A stretch of DNA of 33,412 nucleotides from Candidatus Fermentibacterota bacterium (GTDB lineage Bacteria > Fermentibacterota > Fermentibacteria > Fermentibacterales > JCC-6): contig QNDR01000014.1 of NCBI GenBank assembly GCA_003646025.1, positions 1-33,412 of the forward strand. Direction: 5' to 3'. Position numbers and translations under genes: made by a program. Below, in pieces: positions 7,478-15,004 of this stretch. Below the pieces are notes generated by a model. That model was given only the letters and a program-made list of their open reading frames with translations, did not search any database and was not told where the DNA came from. How positions within the stretch are numbered: position 1 is the stretch's first letter; each line of letters begins with the position of its first letter.

Positions 7478-9484
7478 CTACTCTGTTGTGGTTTCTTCCT
7501 CTACCGGAACGTCCATGGGGATAAATTCCTCGATGGGTATCTCCATGTTGTCTATCATCCACTGTGCATCATCTGCGAGTTCGGACTGCGGGTAATCTGC
7601 TACAAGAACACCGAAGGCCTCTCTTGCAGCATCGTAATCCTTGATCTGTTCACTGAAGGTGAATCCGATAAGGAACTGCGCCTGATCGCATCGTTCGTTC
7701 TCCGGATACCTTTCAAGGAAAAGCTTGAAGTAAACCACAGCCGTTTCAGGATCAGTTCCCATTGATTCCTGAGCCAGCGTCATAAGACTGTCTGCGCCTA
7801 TGGATTCTTCAGGCAGGAAGGCATCTTCGTTTATTTCAACTGTATACTTCTCTCTGAGGCTGGGGAACACCGTATCGTAGAGGTAATCGTTGACAATTCC
7901 CGGTCTCAGAGATGCTTCAATGGATTCACGGACTTCATCCAGAGGTTTAACCCCGTCCTCGACTTTGTCGGTAACGAGGAAAAGGGTCAATCCAAGATTC
8001 GTGCGGACCGGCCCGAATTCTGTTCCCGGTTCTGCTGCGAACATATCATCCATAAATTCGAGCTCTACTTCTATGTAAGGTATCGGCGCATTTACCGGAA
8101 CCCAGCCAAAGTCTCCACCGAGGGCCGCACTGGGCTGATGTGTCGAGAACTGGGAAGCTGCATCTGCAAAACTCATGCCATCATCAAGGGCAGCAACAGC
8201 AACATCCATTTCATCCTCAGTGTCAGTTACAATTGCTGAAACCTGTATCTGAGCGTACTGGTGATAGATATCCCCGGTATGTTCTTCGTAGTAGGCGGCA
8301 ATGTCTTCTTCTGAAACTACAGCGGTTTCCACAATGTAACGCTGATAGTATTCCTGAATAAGTGCGCCCTGTCGGGTTTCTTCCACCTGTTTTTCAGCCT
8401 GTTCAACCTGGGCAATCACCGAACTGTCCTGATCCAGACCTGCCTCGACAGAAGCAAGTCTTATAAGCTCTCTCTCAATCATGCTGTCGAGAATCAGTTG
8501 TTTACCTTCCGGAGTTTCGTAGCTTGCTCTCTGGTAGGGTGGAATTGCTTCCAGTTCTGCCAGTATGTCTTCCTCGGTTACAGGTGTATCGTTGATAACT
8601 GCATAAACACCGTCAGCAGGAGGGGTATTTACTATGACCCCATAGGTCTCTTTCAGACCGGGCATGAAATCATTTCTGAAATAGTCGTTTACAAGGGCAG
8701 GTCTCAACATGTCCTCGATAGATTCTCTTACTTCGTCAATGGAATCGTAAGATTCCGGTCTCTGCTCGATGACTGTAAAGACATGGGTTCCCAGGTTGGT
8801 CTCGTACGGAGGCAGGATGGTTCCCGGTTCCGCGCTGAGAAGAAGGGAAAGAAGTTCCTGATCCTCACCGATGAAAGGAATATCCTGATCCTGCTCCACC
8901 CAGCCTATGCTTCCACCCTGGGAAGCTGTTGCCGAGTGTTCACTGAGTTGAACCGCAACGGAATCAAAAGGTGTTCCGTCTTCCAGCAGAGCCTGTACTT
9001 CTGCAAGTTTTTCGTCTGTGCTTACTAGAATATGCGAGACCAGAGCAGCCGGGTTGTTGTGGTACTGCTGGATGTTGCTCTCGTAGTAGTCTGAAACAAG
9101 AGAATCGGGAATTTCAATAGCTTCCACAATCATCTTCTGATAATACACCTGTCCCATTGCCCGTACCCGTACATCCTCAACCTGTTTTTCGGCATCCGCA
9201 ATGATGGCGAGAACGGTGGAGTCTTCCTCAAGACCCTCATCCCTGGCAGCAAACAGAAGAAGCTCTCTCTCGATTATATGGTCAAGAAGAGCTCTTTTTC
9301 CGCGAAGGGTTTCAAAGGAAGTACGCTGGTATGGAGGAATTCTCTGTATTTCAAAATCGAGGTCTTCCATTGTGATAATCTTGTCGCCTACTCTGGCTGC
9401 GTCCTCTGCGCCAAGAGGAGCCGAGCCGCAGCCGGCAGTAATCAGCGATAGAACAAAAACAAAAGGAATAATAAATTTTCTCAT
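7478..9484 (-). CDS. Tandem SurA/PrsA-like peptidyl-prolyl isomerase lipoprotein with TPR tail
   Basis: A 668-residue predicted periplasmic folding factor for envelope proteins. The signal peptide ends in a lipobox (LITAGC, Cys19). Two SurA-like modules follow in tandem, about residues 29-288 and 292-552. Each has an N-terminal chaperone helix bundle (IPPYQRTSFET and IPPYQRASYET mark equivalent points) and a parvulin domain. The first parvulin domain keeps VSHILVS and NLGTHVF with both conserved histidines (151, 234). In the second the same positions are VSAIVTD and NLGLTLF, so Ala418 and Thr500 replace them and isomerase activity is probably lost. Residues about 570-650 form TPR-like helices resembling YbgF/BamD proteins. 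The start ATG overlaps the omega-subunit stop by 4 bases. Confidence 0.87.
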   Translation of the reverse strand: MRKFIIPFVFVLSLITAGCGSAPLGAEDAARVGDKIITMEDLDFEIQRIPPYQRTSFETLRGKRALLDHIIERELLLFAARDEGLEEDSTVLAIIADAEKQVEDVRVRAMGQVYYQKMIVEAIEIPDSLVSDYYESNIQQYHNNPAALVSHILVSTDEKLAEVQALLEDGTPFDSVAVQLSEHSATASQGGSIGWVEQDQDIPFIGEDQELLSLLLSAEPGTILPPYETNLGTHVFTVIEQRPESYDSIDEVRESIEDMLRPALVNDYFRNDFMPGLKETYGVIVNTPPADGVYAVINDTPVTEEDILAELEAIPPYQRASYETPEGKQLILDSMIERELIRLASVEAGLDQDSSVIAQVEQAEKQVEETRQGALIQEYYQRYIVETAVVSEEDIAAYYEEHTGDIYHQYAQIQVSAIVTDTEDEMDVAVAALDDGMSFADAASQFSTHQPSAALGGDFGWVPVNAPIPYIEVELEFMDDMFAAEPGTEFGPVRTNLGLTLFLVTDKVEDGVKPLDEVRESIEASLRPGIVNDYLYDTVFPSLREKYTVEINEDAFLPEESIGADSLMTLAQESMGTDPETAVVYFKLFLERYPENERCDQAQFLIGFTFSEQIKDYDAAREAFGVLVADYPQSELADDAQWMIDNMEIPIEEFIPMDVPVEEETTTE

Positions 9485-9720
9485 TGTTTGTTTACTCCTT
9501 GATCGATGTGCTGGGTTTCAGGTGTACTGTAGGAAATCAGCCCGCGGGCGAATTCAGCCATAGCAGCTTTCACTGCATTCTGCTGTGGATTTTCTATTTC
9601 TGGAACCAGACAGGGGGCACCGTCTCTCAGCGCTCGAACCCTCTTTGCCATGGCCAGAGCCAGTTTGTATTGATTTGTGCTTTCCGAAGCAAGGTTTTCA
9701 ACTTCTTCAAAGGACTTCAT
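9481..9720 (-). CDS. rpoZ: RNA polymerase omega subunit
   Basis: A 79-residue small RNA polymerase subunit that helps assemble beta-prime. The start at ATG 9720 (MKSFEEVENLASESTNQYKLALAMAKR) is set by GGAGG nine bases upstream; codons further upstream are unlikely to be translated. The segment NQYKLALAMAKRVRALRDGA matches the conserved omega helix around the family's NKYxLxxxAAKRARQL motif, and a NAVKAAMAEFARGLI helix follows. The C-terminus overlaps the PPIase start by 4 bases (ATGA), an uncommon partner, since rpoZ usually sits beside gmk or dfp. A 10-bp palindrome, TTGCATGCAA, lies upstream at 9747-9756. The family is short and divergent, so the call rests on this motif and on length. Confidence 0.78.
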   Translation of the reverse strand: MKSFEEVENLASESTNQYKLALAMAKRVRALRDGAPCLVPEIENPQQNAVKAAMAEFARGLISYSTPETQHIDQGVNKQ

Positions 9721-9790
9721 ACCTGTTGGCCTCCATCTATCTGGTGTTGCATGCAAATGCCGGGTAATGAGACTGGGAATATACAAGAAC

Positions 9791-9829
9791 ATACCCCGGA
9801 AGAGGCCAGTAGTTCCTCCTCCGGGGTAT
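9791..9829 (-). terminator. Long hairpin terminator between pseudopilin-like gene and rpoZ
   Basis: ATACCCCGGA (9791-9800) pairs perfectly with TCCGGGGTAT (9820-9829), and GAGG/CCTC extends the stem inside, past one mismatch. On the minus strand it follows the 9849-10799 gene by about 20 bases and precedes TGTTCTTGTATATT. It should separate that gene from rpoZ. Confidence 0.65.
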
Positions 9830-9848
9830 CAGATTATATGTGAACCGG

Positions 9849-10799
9849 TTACTCCACTTCAGAGTCGGCGATACGCTCTGTCAGCATTTCCCATCTGGGT
9901 GGATTTACCAGGTCAACTTCTCTGAGTTCGGTTTTTACATAACCCAGTTCAGTAAGCTCCCACATACGGACAACTGCGATGTTATCGTTGTCTCCGGCAA
10001 CAGCCCCGTCCGCCCTGCTGGGGAACTGGAGGGGCTGCTGAAATTTTACTTCAACCCTGGATGTCTCCGGATCGGATGTTGTATAGGCAATAAATTTCCA
10101 TGTTTGTACATTGATAGAGTCGCCTCTGGCCCGTCCCCTGGCTTCAGGGTGTTCCCAGAACGTAAGCAGTGTGTCTTCCTGAATTTCAAAGATGTATTCG
10201 CCGCCAAGAGGGTCTGACAGTTCAAAAACATTTATCTCAAGGTTTTCAACTTCGGTAGGTTTCAAAACAGAAGGATACCTGCCTGCAAGATAGGAGGCTT
10301 CCTCTTCACTTACCCTGATAAGGGCGGATCTTGACACTTCCATTCTCTTGTTTTCAGCGTACTGTGGAAAGGGAATTCTGGAAAAAGTTTCCATCCAGTC
10401 CGCTTCCATGAAAAGGGAGTCAGGAAAATCCTGTTCAATAAGACCACCTACAACACCACCGTGTCTGTCGTGGTTCGGGCACGATATGGCGAACTGTGTT
10501 CCCAGTGCAAGTTTTGCATCGTAGTGGTACATTGAATCGGGGAAACCCGCAGCTCTCAGCGATGGACACACAGCCATTGTATCGGCAAAACCGCCATAGG
10601 CAAGCAGTGAATCGAGAGTGGGCGCAGGGGAACCCTCGTTCATGTACATGTGGTCAATATTTGCCCTGGAAAGCTCGTACATCTGCGTTCTGCAGGCCTC
10701 GCGAGGAATTCTGTACATTTCAACCCGCTGGTTAATTCTGAAAATTAGTAAGACAGCAAGGAGTACAATCAGCACTCTCACAAGAACCTTTGAACCCAT
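9849..10799 (-). CDS. Single-pass membrane protein with pseudopilin-like segment, unknown function
   Basis: I do not recognise this 316-residue protein as a named family. It has one N-terminal membrane helix (VLVRVLIVLLAVLLIF, about 5-20) and no cleavage motif, so the rest should face the periplasm. Residues about 35-115 (PTLDSLLAYGG, CPSLRAAGFPDSMYHYDA, then FAISCPNHDRHGG) recall the region of type II secretion pseudopilins where a first domain is followed by a paired CP...CPxH motif, but the canonical GFTLIE prepilin site is absent. The remainder is acidic and appears beta-rich. The start ATG has a GGAGGGAA ribosome-binding site and a consensus promoter at 10860-10889, and a terminator follows, so it is a single-gene unit. 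Confidence 0.75.
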   Translation of the reverse strand: MGSKVLVRVLIVLLAVLLIFRINQRVEMYRIPREACRTQMYELSRANIDHMYMNEGSPAPTLDSLLAYGGFADTMAVCPSLRAAGFPDSMYHYDAKLALGTQFAISCPNHDRHGGVVGGLIEQDFPDSLFMEADWMETFSRIPFPQYAENKRMEVSRSALIRVSEEEASYLAGRYPSVLKPTEVENLEINVFELSDPLGGEYIFEIQEDTLLTFWEHPEARGRARGDSINVQTWKFIAYTTSDPETSRVEVKFQQPLQFPSRADGAVAGDNDNIAVVRMWELTELGYVKTELREVDLVNPPRWEMLTERIADSEVE

Positions 10800-10859
10800 T
10801 TAATTCCCTCCGAAGCAGTTTGTAATTAGTGTTTCGAATCCCTCACGATTGTCCACACT

Positions 10860-10889
10860 AATTTACGACCCTCTGTCTCTCTCTGTCAA
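10860..10889 (-). promoter_or_regulatory. Sigma70-type promoter for the 9849-10799 gene
   Basis: A perfect TTGACA (10884-10889, minus strand) and TAAATT (10860-10865) are separated by 18 bases. The -35 box overlaps the stop codon of the YbbR-domain gene. Transcription would start near 10853, about 54 bases before the ATG. Confidence 0.6.
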
Positions 10890-11566
10890 TATCCAGCCTG
10901 ACCAGCCACAGCACCGACCACAGGTACCTCAGGTACGAAAGCCTGAATATCAACCGAACCCTCCGAGTATGCAACCATATCATCGATGGAGGCAAGTGAT
11001 GCCGTTGCGTGCCCCGAACTGATATCAACAGGCTCCGTTACAACACTGTCCATGTGCAGAACCAGAGATGACGGACCGGTGACGGTTATGGAAACAGGTT
11101 CCACAGACAGCAATCGAAATCTTCCGGGCACGGCATCGGTGGACAGTACCGATACTGGAAGTTCACGGCTGATCACGGTGTCTATCGTGAATGAAACCAG
11201 ATCGGGTACTACTCTTGATACAGTAACAGGTCCCTGTGGATGAATATCGGAAACACTCATTTCAATAATTCCGTCAGCTGGGAAGGAAGAATATCCCCCA
11301 GTCTGAACGGTTCTTCTGACAAGAGTCAGCGGTGATCCGATCTGGTACTTAAGCATATCCAGACCTGATCCTGCCAGCCTCACGGTAACCGAGTCTTCAC
11401 CAACATCGGAGACTGTAAAGTCTTCTTCAATATCCAGGTACAGAGGCAGCCTTACTTCCACGAAAAAAATCTCACTGTCGATGGCTGCACCCCATATCAG
11501 CGTACCCACCAGCAGAGCGAGAATCATTCTGCTTACCCGTTCGGTGCTTGTGATTTCAGTCTTCAT
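10886..11566 (-). CDS. YbbR-domain membrane-anchored protein (CdaR-like)
   Basis: A 226-residue protein with an N-terminal membrane helix (MILALLVGTLIWGAAI) and an extracytoplasmic part built from YbbR-type repeats. The clearest repeat is RFRLLSVEPVSITVTGPSSL followed by VLHMDSVVTEPVDIS, which fits the conserved V-x-P-x-x-V-x-V-x-G-P pattern. In Firmicutes, YbbR/CdaR proteins bind and regulate the diadenylate cyclase CdaA. Here no cyclase or glmM is visible, so the role is open. Its start overlaps the stop of the DUF3467 gene by 11 bases, so both are made from one message. It has two or three repeats, fewer than the four in CdaR. Confidence 0.82.
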   Translation of the reverse strand: MKTEITSTERVSRMILALLVGTLIWGAAIDSEIFFVEVRLPLYLDIEEDFTVSDVGEDSVTVRLAGSGLDMLKYQIGSPLTLVRRTVQTGGYSSFPADGIIEMSVSDIHPQGPVTVSRVVPDLVSFTIDTVISRELPVSVLSTDAVPGRFRLLSVEPVSITVTGPSSLVLHMDSVVTEPVDISSGHATASLASIDDMVAYSEGSVDIQAFVPEVPVVGAVAGQAGY

Positions 11567-11852
11567 TGCCGGGAGAGTTGAATCCTATTGCGCTGTGTTC
11601 TTTTGATTCTGCAAGTGCGCCGTTCTTTTTTTCGTATGCTTCCACCTGTTTGGACAGCTGTTCTGCAAATGCTTTTGCCGCATGGGGAGACATAATCACC
11701 CTTGATTTCAGGCTGGCAGCAGAGGCGCCTGGCATAATTCTGGCGAAATCAAGAACAAATTCTGCCCTTGAAAAGGCCACCAGAACCATATTGCTGTAGG
11801 TTCCATCAGTGTCTTCAGGTTTCACGTTGATGCGTGGTCTCGTTTTAGTCAT
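11556..11852 (-). CDS. DUF3467-family protein
   Basis: A 98-residue soluble protein. The start is ATG at 11852, supported by GGAGAT eight bases upstream. It shows the DUF3467 pattern: YSNMVLVAFSRAEFVLDFAR, then PGASAASLKSRVIMSPHAAK and a helix ending KQVEAYEKKNG. The family is widespread but of unknown biochemical function. The 11-base overlap with the YbbR-domain gene suggests a linked function or at least shared expression. An extended -10 promoter lies upstream at 11887-11892. The gene is divergent from the heptose biosynthesis operon, whose start is only about 75 bases away. Confidence 0.85.
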   Translation of the reverse strand: MTKTRPRINVKPEDTDGTYSNMVLVAFSRAEFVLDFARIMPGASAASLKSRVIMSPHAAKAFAEQLSKQVEAYEKKNGALAESKEHSAIGFNSPGNED

Positions 11853-11886
11853 TATTTTATCTCCGTGGTTGTGTTTCACCGGTAGC

Positions 11887-11892
11887 ATTGTA
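11887..11892 (-). promoter_or_regulatory. Extended -10 promoter for DUF3467-ybbR
   Basis: TACAAT preceded by TGG (minus strand) forms an extended -10, five of six consensus bases. A TTGACC lies 14 bases upstream, too close for a normal -35, so the extended -10 would carry recognition. The leader to ATG 11852 would be about 28 bases. Confidence 0.5.
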
Positions 11893-11927
11893 CCATGACC
11901 TGCTCCGGTCAAGGTTTGGAGGTAATA

Positions 11928-12923
11928 TTGATACCTGAAAAGGATACGAAAAGACTTCTTCGGAAATTTCAAGGGAGAAGAATTCTGGTGGTTGGTGATC
12001 TTGTTCTGGATCACTACCTTACTGGAAAGGTTTCCAGAATTTCTCCGGAAGCTCCGGTGCCTGTGGTAACACTTGGCGACGACTGCGAAAACAGAATCCC
12101 GGGAGGAGCTGCAAATGTTGCGCTGAATGTCCTTTCCCTTGGGGGGGAACCGGTAATGGCTGGAGTAACCGGCCGGGACAGTGATGGAGAGGTTATCAGA
12201 GAGCTTCTTTCTGAAGCTGGCGTGAATATTGACGCTGTGGTTTCAGACACAGGAAGACCAACCACAGTGAAAACAAGGGTGATGGGAAGAAACCAGCAGC
12301 TTTTAAGGATTGACAGGGAAAAGACCCACCTGCTTTCACCTGCGGTTGAGAATGAGCTGAAGTCGGGGATAGACCGGATAATGGATACGGTGAGTGCCGT
12401 TGTTGTAGAGGATTACGACAAGGGAGTTCTTACGCCGGCACTGGTTGAGTACATTGTGAAGAGTTCCCTGGAAAGAAAACTGTATCTGGCTGTAGACCCG
12501 AAAGTAAGGAATTTCTGGAGCTATTCCCGCTGCAGTCTGTTCAAGCCCAACAGGCATGAGGCTGGCTTTGCCCTGGGGATGAACATTGATGACATCGATA
12601 AGGCCATTGATGCCGCCGAGAAAATACGCAGTCGCCTCTATGCAGGGGCTGTTCTTATCACCCTGGGTTCAAATGGTTCCGTTCTGGTGCAGGGTGACGG
12701 CAGGGAGCCCCGGCATCTGAAGGCAGTTACCAGAAGCGTCTTTGATGTGTCTGGCGCAGGCGACTCTGTAATTGCAGTCATGGGGCTTGCCGGAAGCTGT
12801 GGAATTGAGGCTGCAGATGCAGCTGTTCTGGCAAATCTTGCCGCTGCTGCGGTTTGCAGAGAACCAGGAGTTTATGCTGTAAGCCCCGAAGATATCACAG
12901 GAGAGGCAGGCAGGTTTGAGTAA
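11928..12923 (+). CDS. rfaE1: D-glycero-beta-D-manno-heptose-7-phosphate kinase
   Basis: PfkB-family kinase that phosphorylates heptose-7-phosphate at C1 in the ADP-heptose pathway for LPS core. From TTG at 11928 (GGAGG five bases upstream) it is 331 residues; an ATG eleven codons earlier lacks a ribosome-binding site. Visible motifs are ILVVGDLVLDHYLTGKVSRI and SPEAPVPVV at the N-terminus, the sugar-binding IPGGAANVALNV, DPKVRNFWSY, LFKPNRHEA, and the ATP/anion-hole signature FDVSGAGDSVIAVMG with its catalytic Asp. This corresponds to the N-terminal half of E. coli HldE. Here the second half is a separate gene overlapping by 8 bases. The two act in sequence with GmhA and GmhB, which are not in the window. 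Confidence 0.93.
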   Translation: MIPEKDTKRLLRKFQGRRILVVGDLVLDHYLTGKVSRISPEAPVPVVTLGDDCENRIPGGAANVALNVLSLGGEPVMAGVTGRDSDGEVIRELLSEAGVNIDAVVSDTGRPTTVKTRVMGRNQQLLRIDREKTHLLSPAVENELKSGIDRIMDTVSAVVVEDYDKGVLTPALVEYIVKSSLERKLYLAVDPKVRNFWSYSRCSLFKPNRHEAGFALGMNIDDIDKAIDAAEKIRSRLYAGAVLITLGSNGSVLVQGDGREPRHLKAVTRSVFDVSGAGDSVIAVMGLAGSCGIEAADAAVLANLAAAAVCREPGVYAVSPEDITGEAGRFE

Positions 12924-13398
12924 TTACATCCTGAGGGCTCCGGTTGTTTCCGCAACGGAAGCCGCCGGCCTTGCGGACAGCCTGCGAAAACAGGGGAAAC
13001 GGATAGTGTTCACCAACGGCTGTTTTGATATTTTTCATCCGGGGCATCTTGAAATTCTTGAAAAAGCGCGTATGCAGGGTGACTTTCTTTTTGTGGGGGT
13101 AAACACTGACGATTCTGTAAAAAGGCTGAAAGGAACTGCCAGGCCTGTCCAGCCCCTGGAAAGCCGCGTGGCTGTTTTGTCGGGTCTTCGGTCTGTGGAC
13201 TGTGTGGTGCCTTTTTCACAGGATACACCGCTGGAGCTGATCACAGAGATACTGCCGGATGTTCTTGTAAAAGGCGGTGACTACAGTGAAGATCAGGTTG
13301 TCGGTGCGGGTGTTGTCAGACAGAACCATGGAGATGTTGTGATAGTACCCCTGCTCGACGGGTACTCTACAACGCTCATTGTTGAGAAGATGAGTTGA
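12916..13398 (+). CDS. rfaE2: D-glycero-beta-D-manno-heptose 1-phosphate adenylyltransferase
   Basis: Nucleotidyltransferase (160 aa) that joins AMP from ATP to heptose-1-phosphate to give ADP-heptose. The signature VFTNGCFDIFHPGHLEILEK carries the HxGH motif at residues 41-44. VGVNTDDSVKRLKG, RPVQPLESR and LVKGGDYSEDQVVG are typical of the RfaE domain II family. The start is TTG at 12916, preceded by AGGCAGG and overlapping the kinase stop by 8 bases. The stop overlaps the start of the following membrane protein by one base, so three genes are coupled. It matches the C-terminal half of HldE, and the length is normal for the stand-alone form. Confidence 0.93.
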   Translation: MSNYILRAPVVSATEAAGLADSLRKQGKRIVFTNGCFDIFHPGHLEILEKARMQGDFLFVGVNTDDSVKRLKGTARPVQPLESRVAVLSGLRSVDCVVPFSQDTPLELITEILPDVLVKGGDYSEDQVVGAGVVRQNHGDVVIVPLLDGYSTTLIVEKMS

Positions 13399-14942
13399 TG
13401 CCGGTAAAAGACAGTGCAGCAGTTATCCTGATGTTTACTGTTCTGTGGTTTGCGGCTGCTGTTCCCGTTTATCAATCTCCACTGGGTCACTATCCCGTTG
13501 TCGACGCGGCCTGGCACAATGCCTGGGCTCAGGATATCGCCAGAGGAGATGTGTTTGTGTTTTCCCCGTATTTCAGGGCTCCTCTTTACCCGGCGGTTCT
13601 TGGACTTGTGTATTCTATTTTTGGGGATTCAATAGTTTCCGGAACCCTGCTCAGTCTGCTTTTTGGAATTCTTTCGGTTCATCTTATACACAGGATTGTT
13701 TTTGATCGGGCCGGCAGGAAAGCTTCTCTGGTGTCCGCATCCGTGTGGATGCTGTATGGCGTTAACCTGTTTTACACCACGACTCTGCTTATTACTCCGA
13801 TGTACACCTTTCTGCTGCTCTGCTCGTTTTATCTGCTTGACAGAGACAGGCCCGATTACCGTGGCTGGGTGTTTCTGGGACTGGCCGCCATCACCCGTCC
13901 CGGAGCAGTTCTGCTGTTACCAGTGGCACTGATTCTTTACCGGAAAATCTGGAAATGGAGCTGGCTGTTTTTTGTTCCGGTGGCTCTTGTATGGATGATT
14001 AACGGTGTGCATGGAGACTGGGGTACTGTGATCTCCAGTCAGGGCGGAATCAACCTGTACATAGGAAACGGTCCGGATGCCGATGGATTTACAGCTTTTG
14101 CCCCTGGGGAAGAGACAGTTTCCGCTGACTCTTTTTCGTACCCGGACAATGTGTGGGCCGCAAGTAATGCACCGTTTGAAGAACCAGTTCCGCCTTCAGA
14201 GGTGTCATCCTGGTGGGTGGTCAGAACAGTGCGCTTTGTTGCAGATGATCCCCTCAGATTTCTACAGCTTACAGCGAGGAAGCTGCTTTATTTGATCTCC
14301 CCGGTGGCTGTTCCAAGCAACTACGATATTTACTACATGGCCAGGTATTCGCCTGTGCTGAAAGTCCTGGCAGGCACACCCCGTGTTCCTGTTTCCGGCC
14401 TTCTTATCTGGCTGCTGATACCGGGCGCTCTGCTGGCTGGAAAGCTGAATTTTCGGGAGAAAAACAGTCTGCTGTGGGCATCTGTTCTTGCTGCAGGAGT
14501 ACTGCCTTTTTTTGTTACCGCCAGATTCAGGTTACCGATTGTTCCTTTCATGGTTATATTCCTCGTGCCCAGAGTTCTAAAGAATACTGGAAGGAGCCTT
14601 CTGCTCGGATCAGCCGGGGTTGCGGCAGGTCTGTTTATAGCCTGGGCGACAGCTGGAACCGTTGAAGCGGGAGGGGTCAATATGGCTTTTCATGATGGAG
14701 TTGCTCACTTCCGGCAGGGTGATTCGGCAGGGGCGGAAGTCCTTTTGCTTGAGGCTGTTGATATTGCCTTCAGCCGTGAGGATGATGTTGATTTGAACGG
14801 TGTGGATGCGCTTTTTAACCTGGGCGTTATAAGCATCAGAAGAGGGGATACGGAGTCGGCGGTTTTCTACTGGGAGAAGGCTGTTTTCAGAGATCCGGAT
14901 TATGCTCCTGCCAGGCAGGCTCTGGCGGGGTTGACCCGATAG
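13398..14942 (+). CDS. GT39/ArnT-like membrane glycosyltransferase with C-terminal TPR
   Basis: A 514-residue integral membrane protein with about ten hydrophobic segments. An early periplasmic loop ([17 protein letters not shown], then [21 protein letters not shown]) follows the GT-C pattern of PMT/ArnT-like enzymes, which use polyprenyl-phosphate sugars outside the membrane. A periplasmic domain (about 215-300) follows the central helices. The last 70 residues form a TPR pair ([20 protein letters not shown] and neighbours). ATG at 13398 overlaps the adenylyltransferase stop by one base (TGATG); a TTG one codon earlier is less likely. Coupling to heptose biosynthesis suggests it modifies LPS or a related glycolipid, but acceptor and donor are unknown. 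Confidence 0.78.
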   Translation: MPVKDSAAVILMFTVLWFAAAVPVYQSPLGHYPVVDAAWHNAWAQDIARGDVFVFSPYFRAPLYPAVLGLVYSIFGDSIVSGTLLSLLFGILSVHLIHRIVFDRAGRKASLVSASVWMLYGVNLFYTTTLLITPMYTFLLLCSFYLLDRDRPDYRGWVFLGLAAITRPGAVLLLPVALILYRKIWKWSWLFFVPVALVWMINGVHGDWGTVISSQGGINLYIGNGPDADGFTAFAPGEETVSADSFSYPDNVWAASNAPFEEPVPPSEVSSWWVVRTVRFVADDPLRFLQLTARKLLYLISPVAVPSNYDIYYMARYSPVLKVLAGTPRVPVSGLLIWLLIPGALLAGKLNFREKNSLLWASVLAAGVLPFFVTARFRLPIVPFMVIFLVPRVLKNTGRSLLLGSAGVAAGLFIAWATAGTVEAGGVNMAFHDGVAHFRQGDSAGAEVLLLEAVDIAFSREDDVDLNGVDALFNLGVISIRRGDTESAVFYWEKAVFRDPDYAPARQALAGLTR

Positions 14943-15004
14943 GTGGATTGGACCATAAAAGCTGTTACTTTCAAGTGTGTCAGGAAAATCAAAAGGTTTG
15001 TTGT

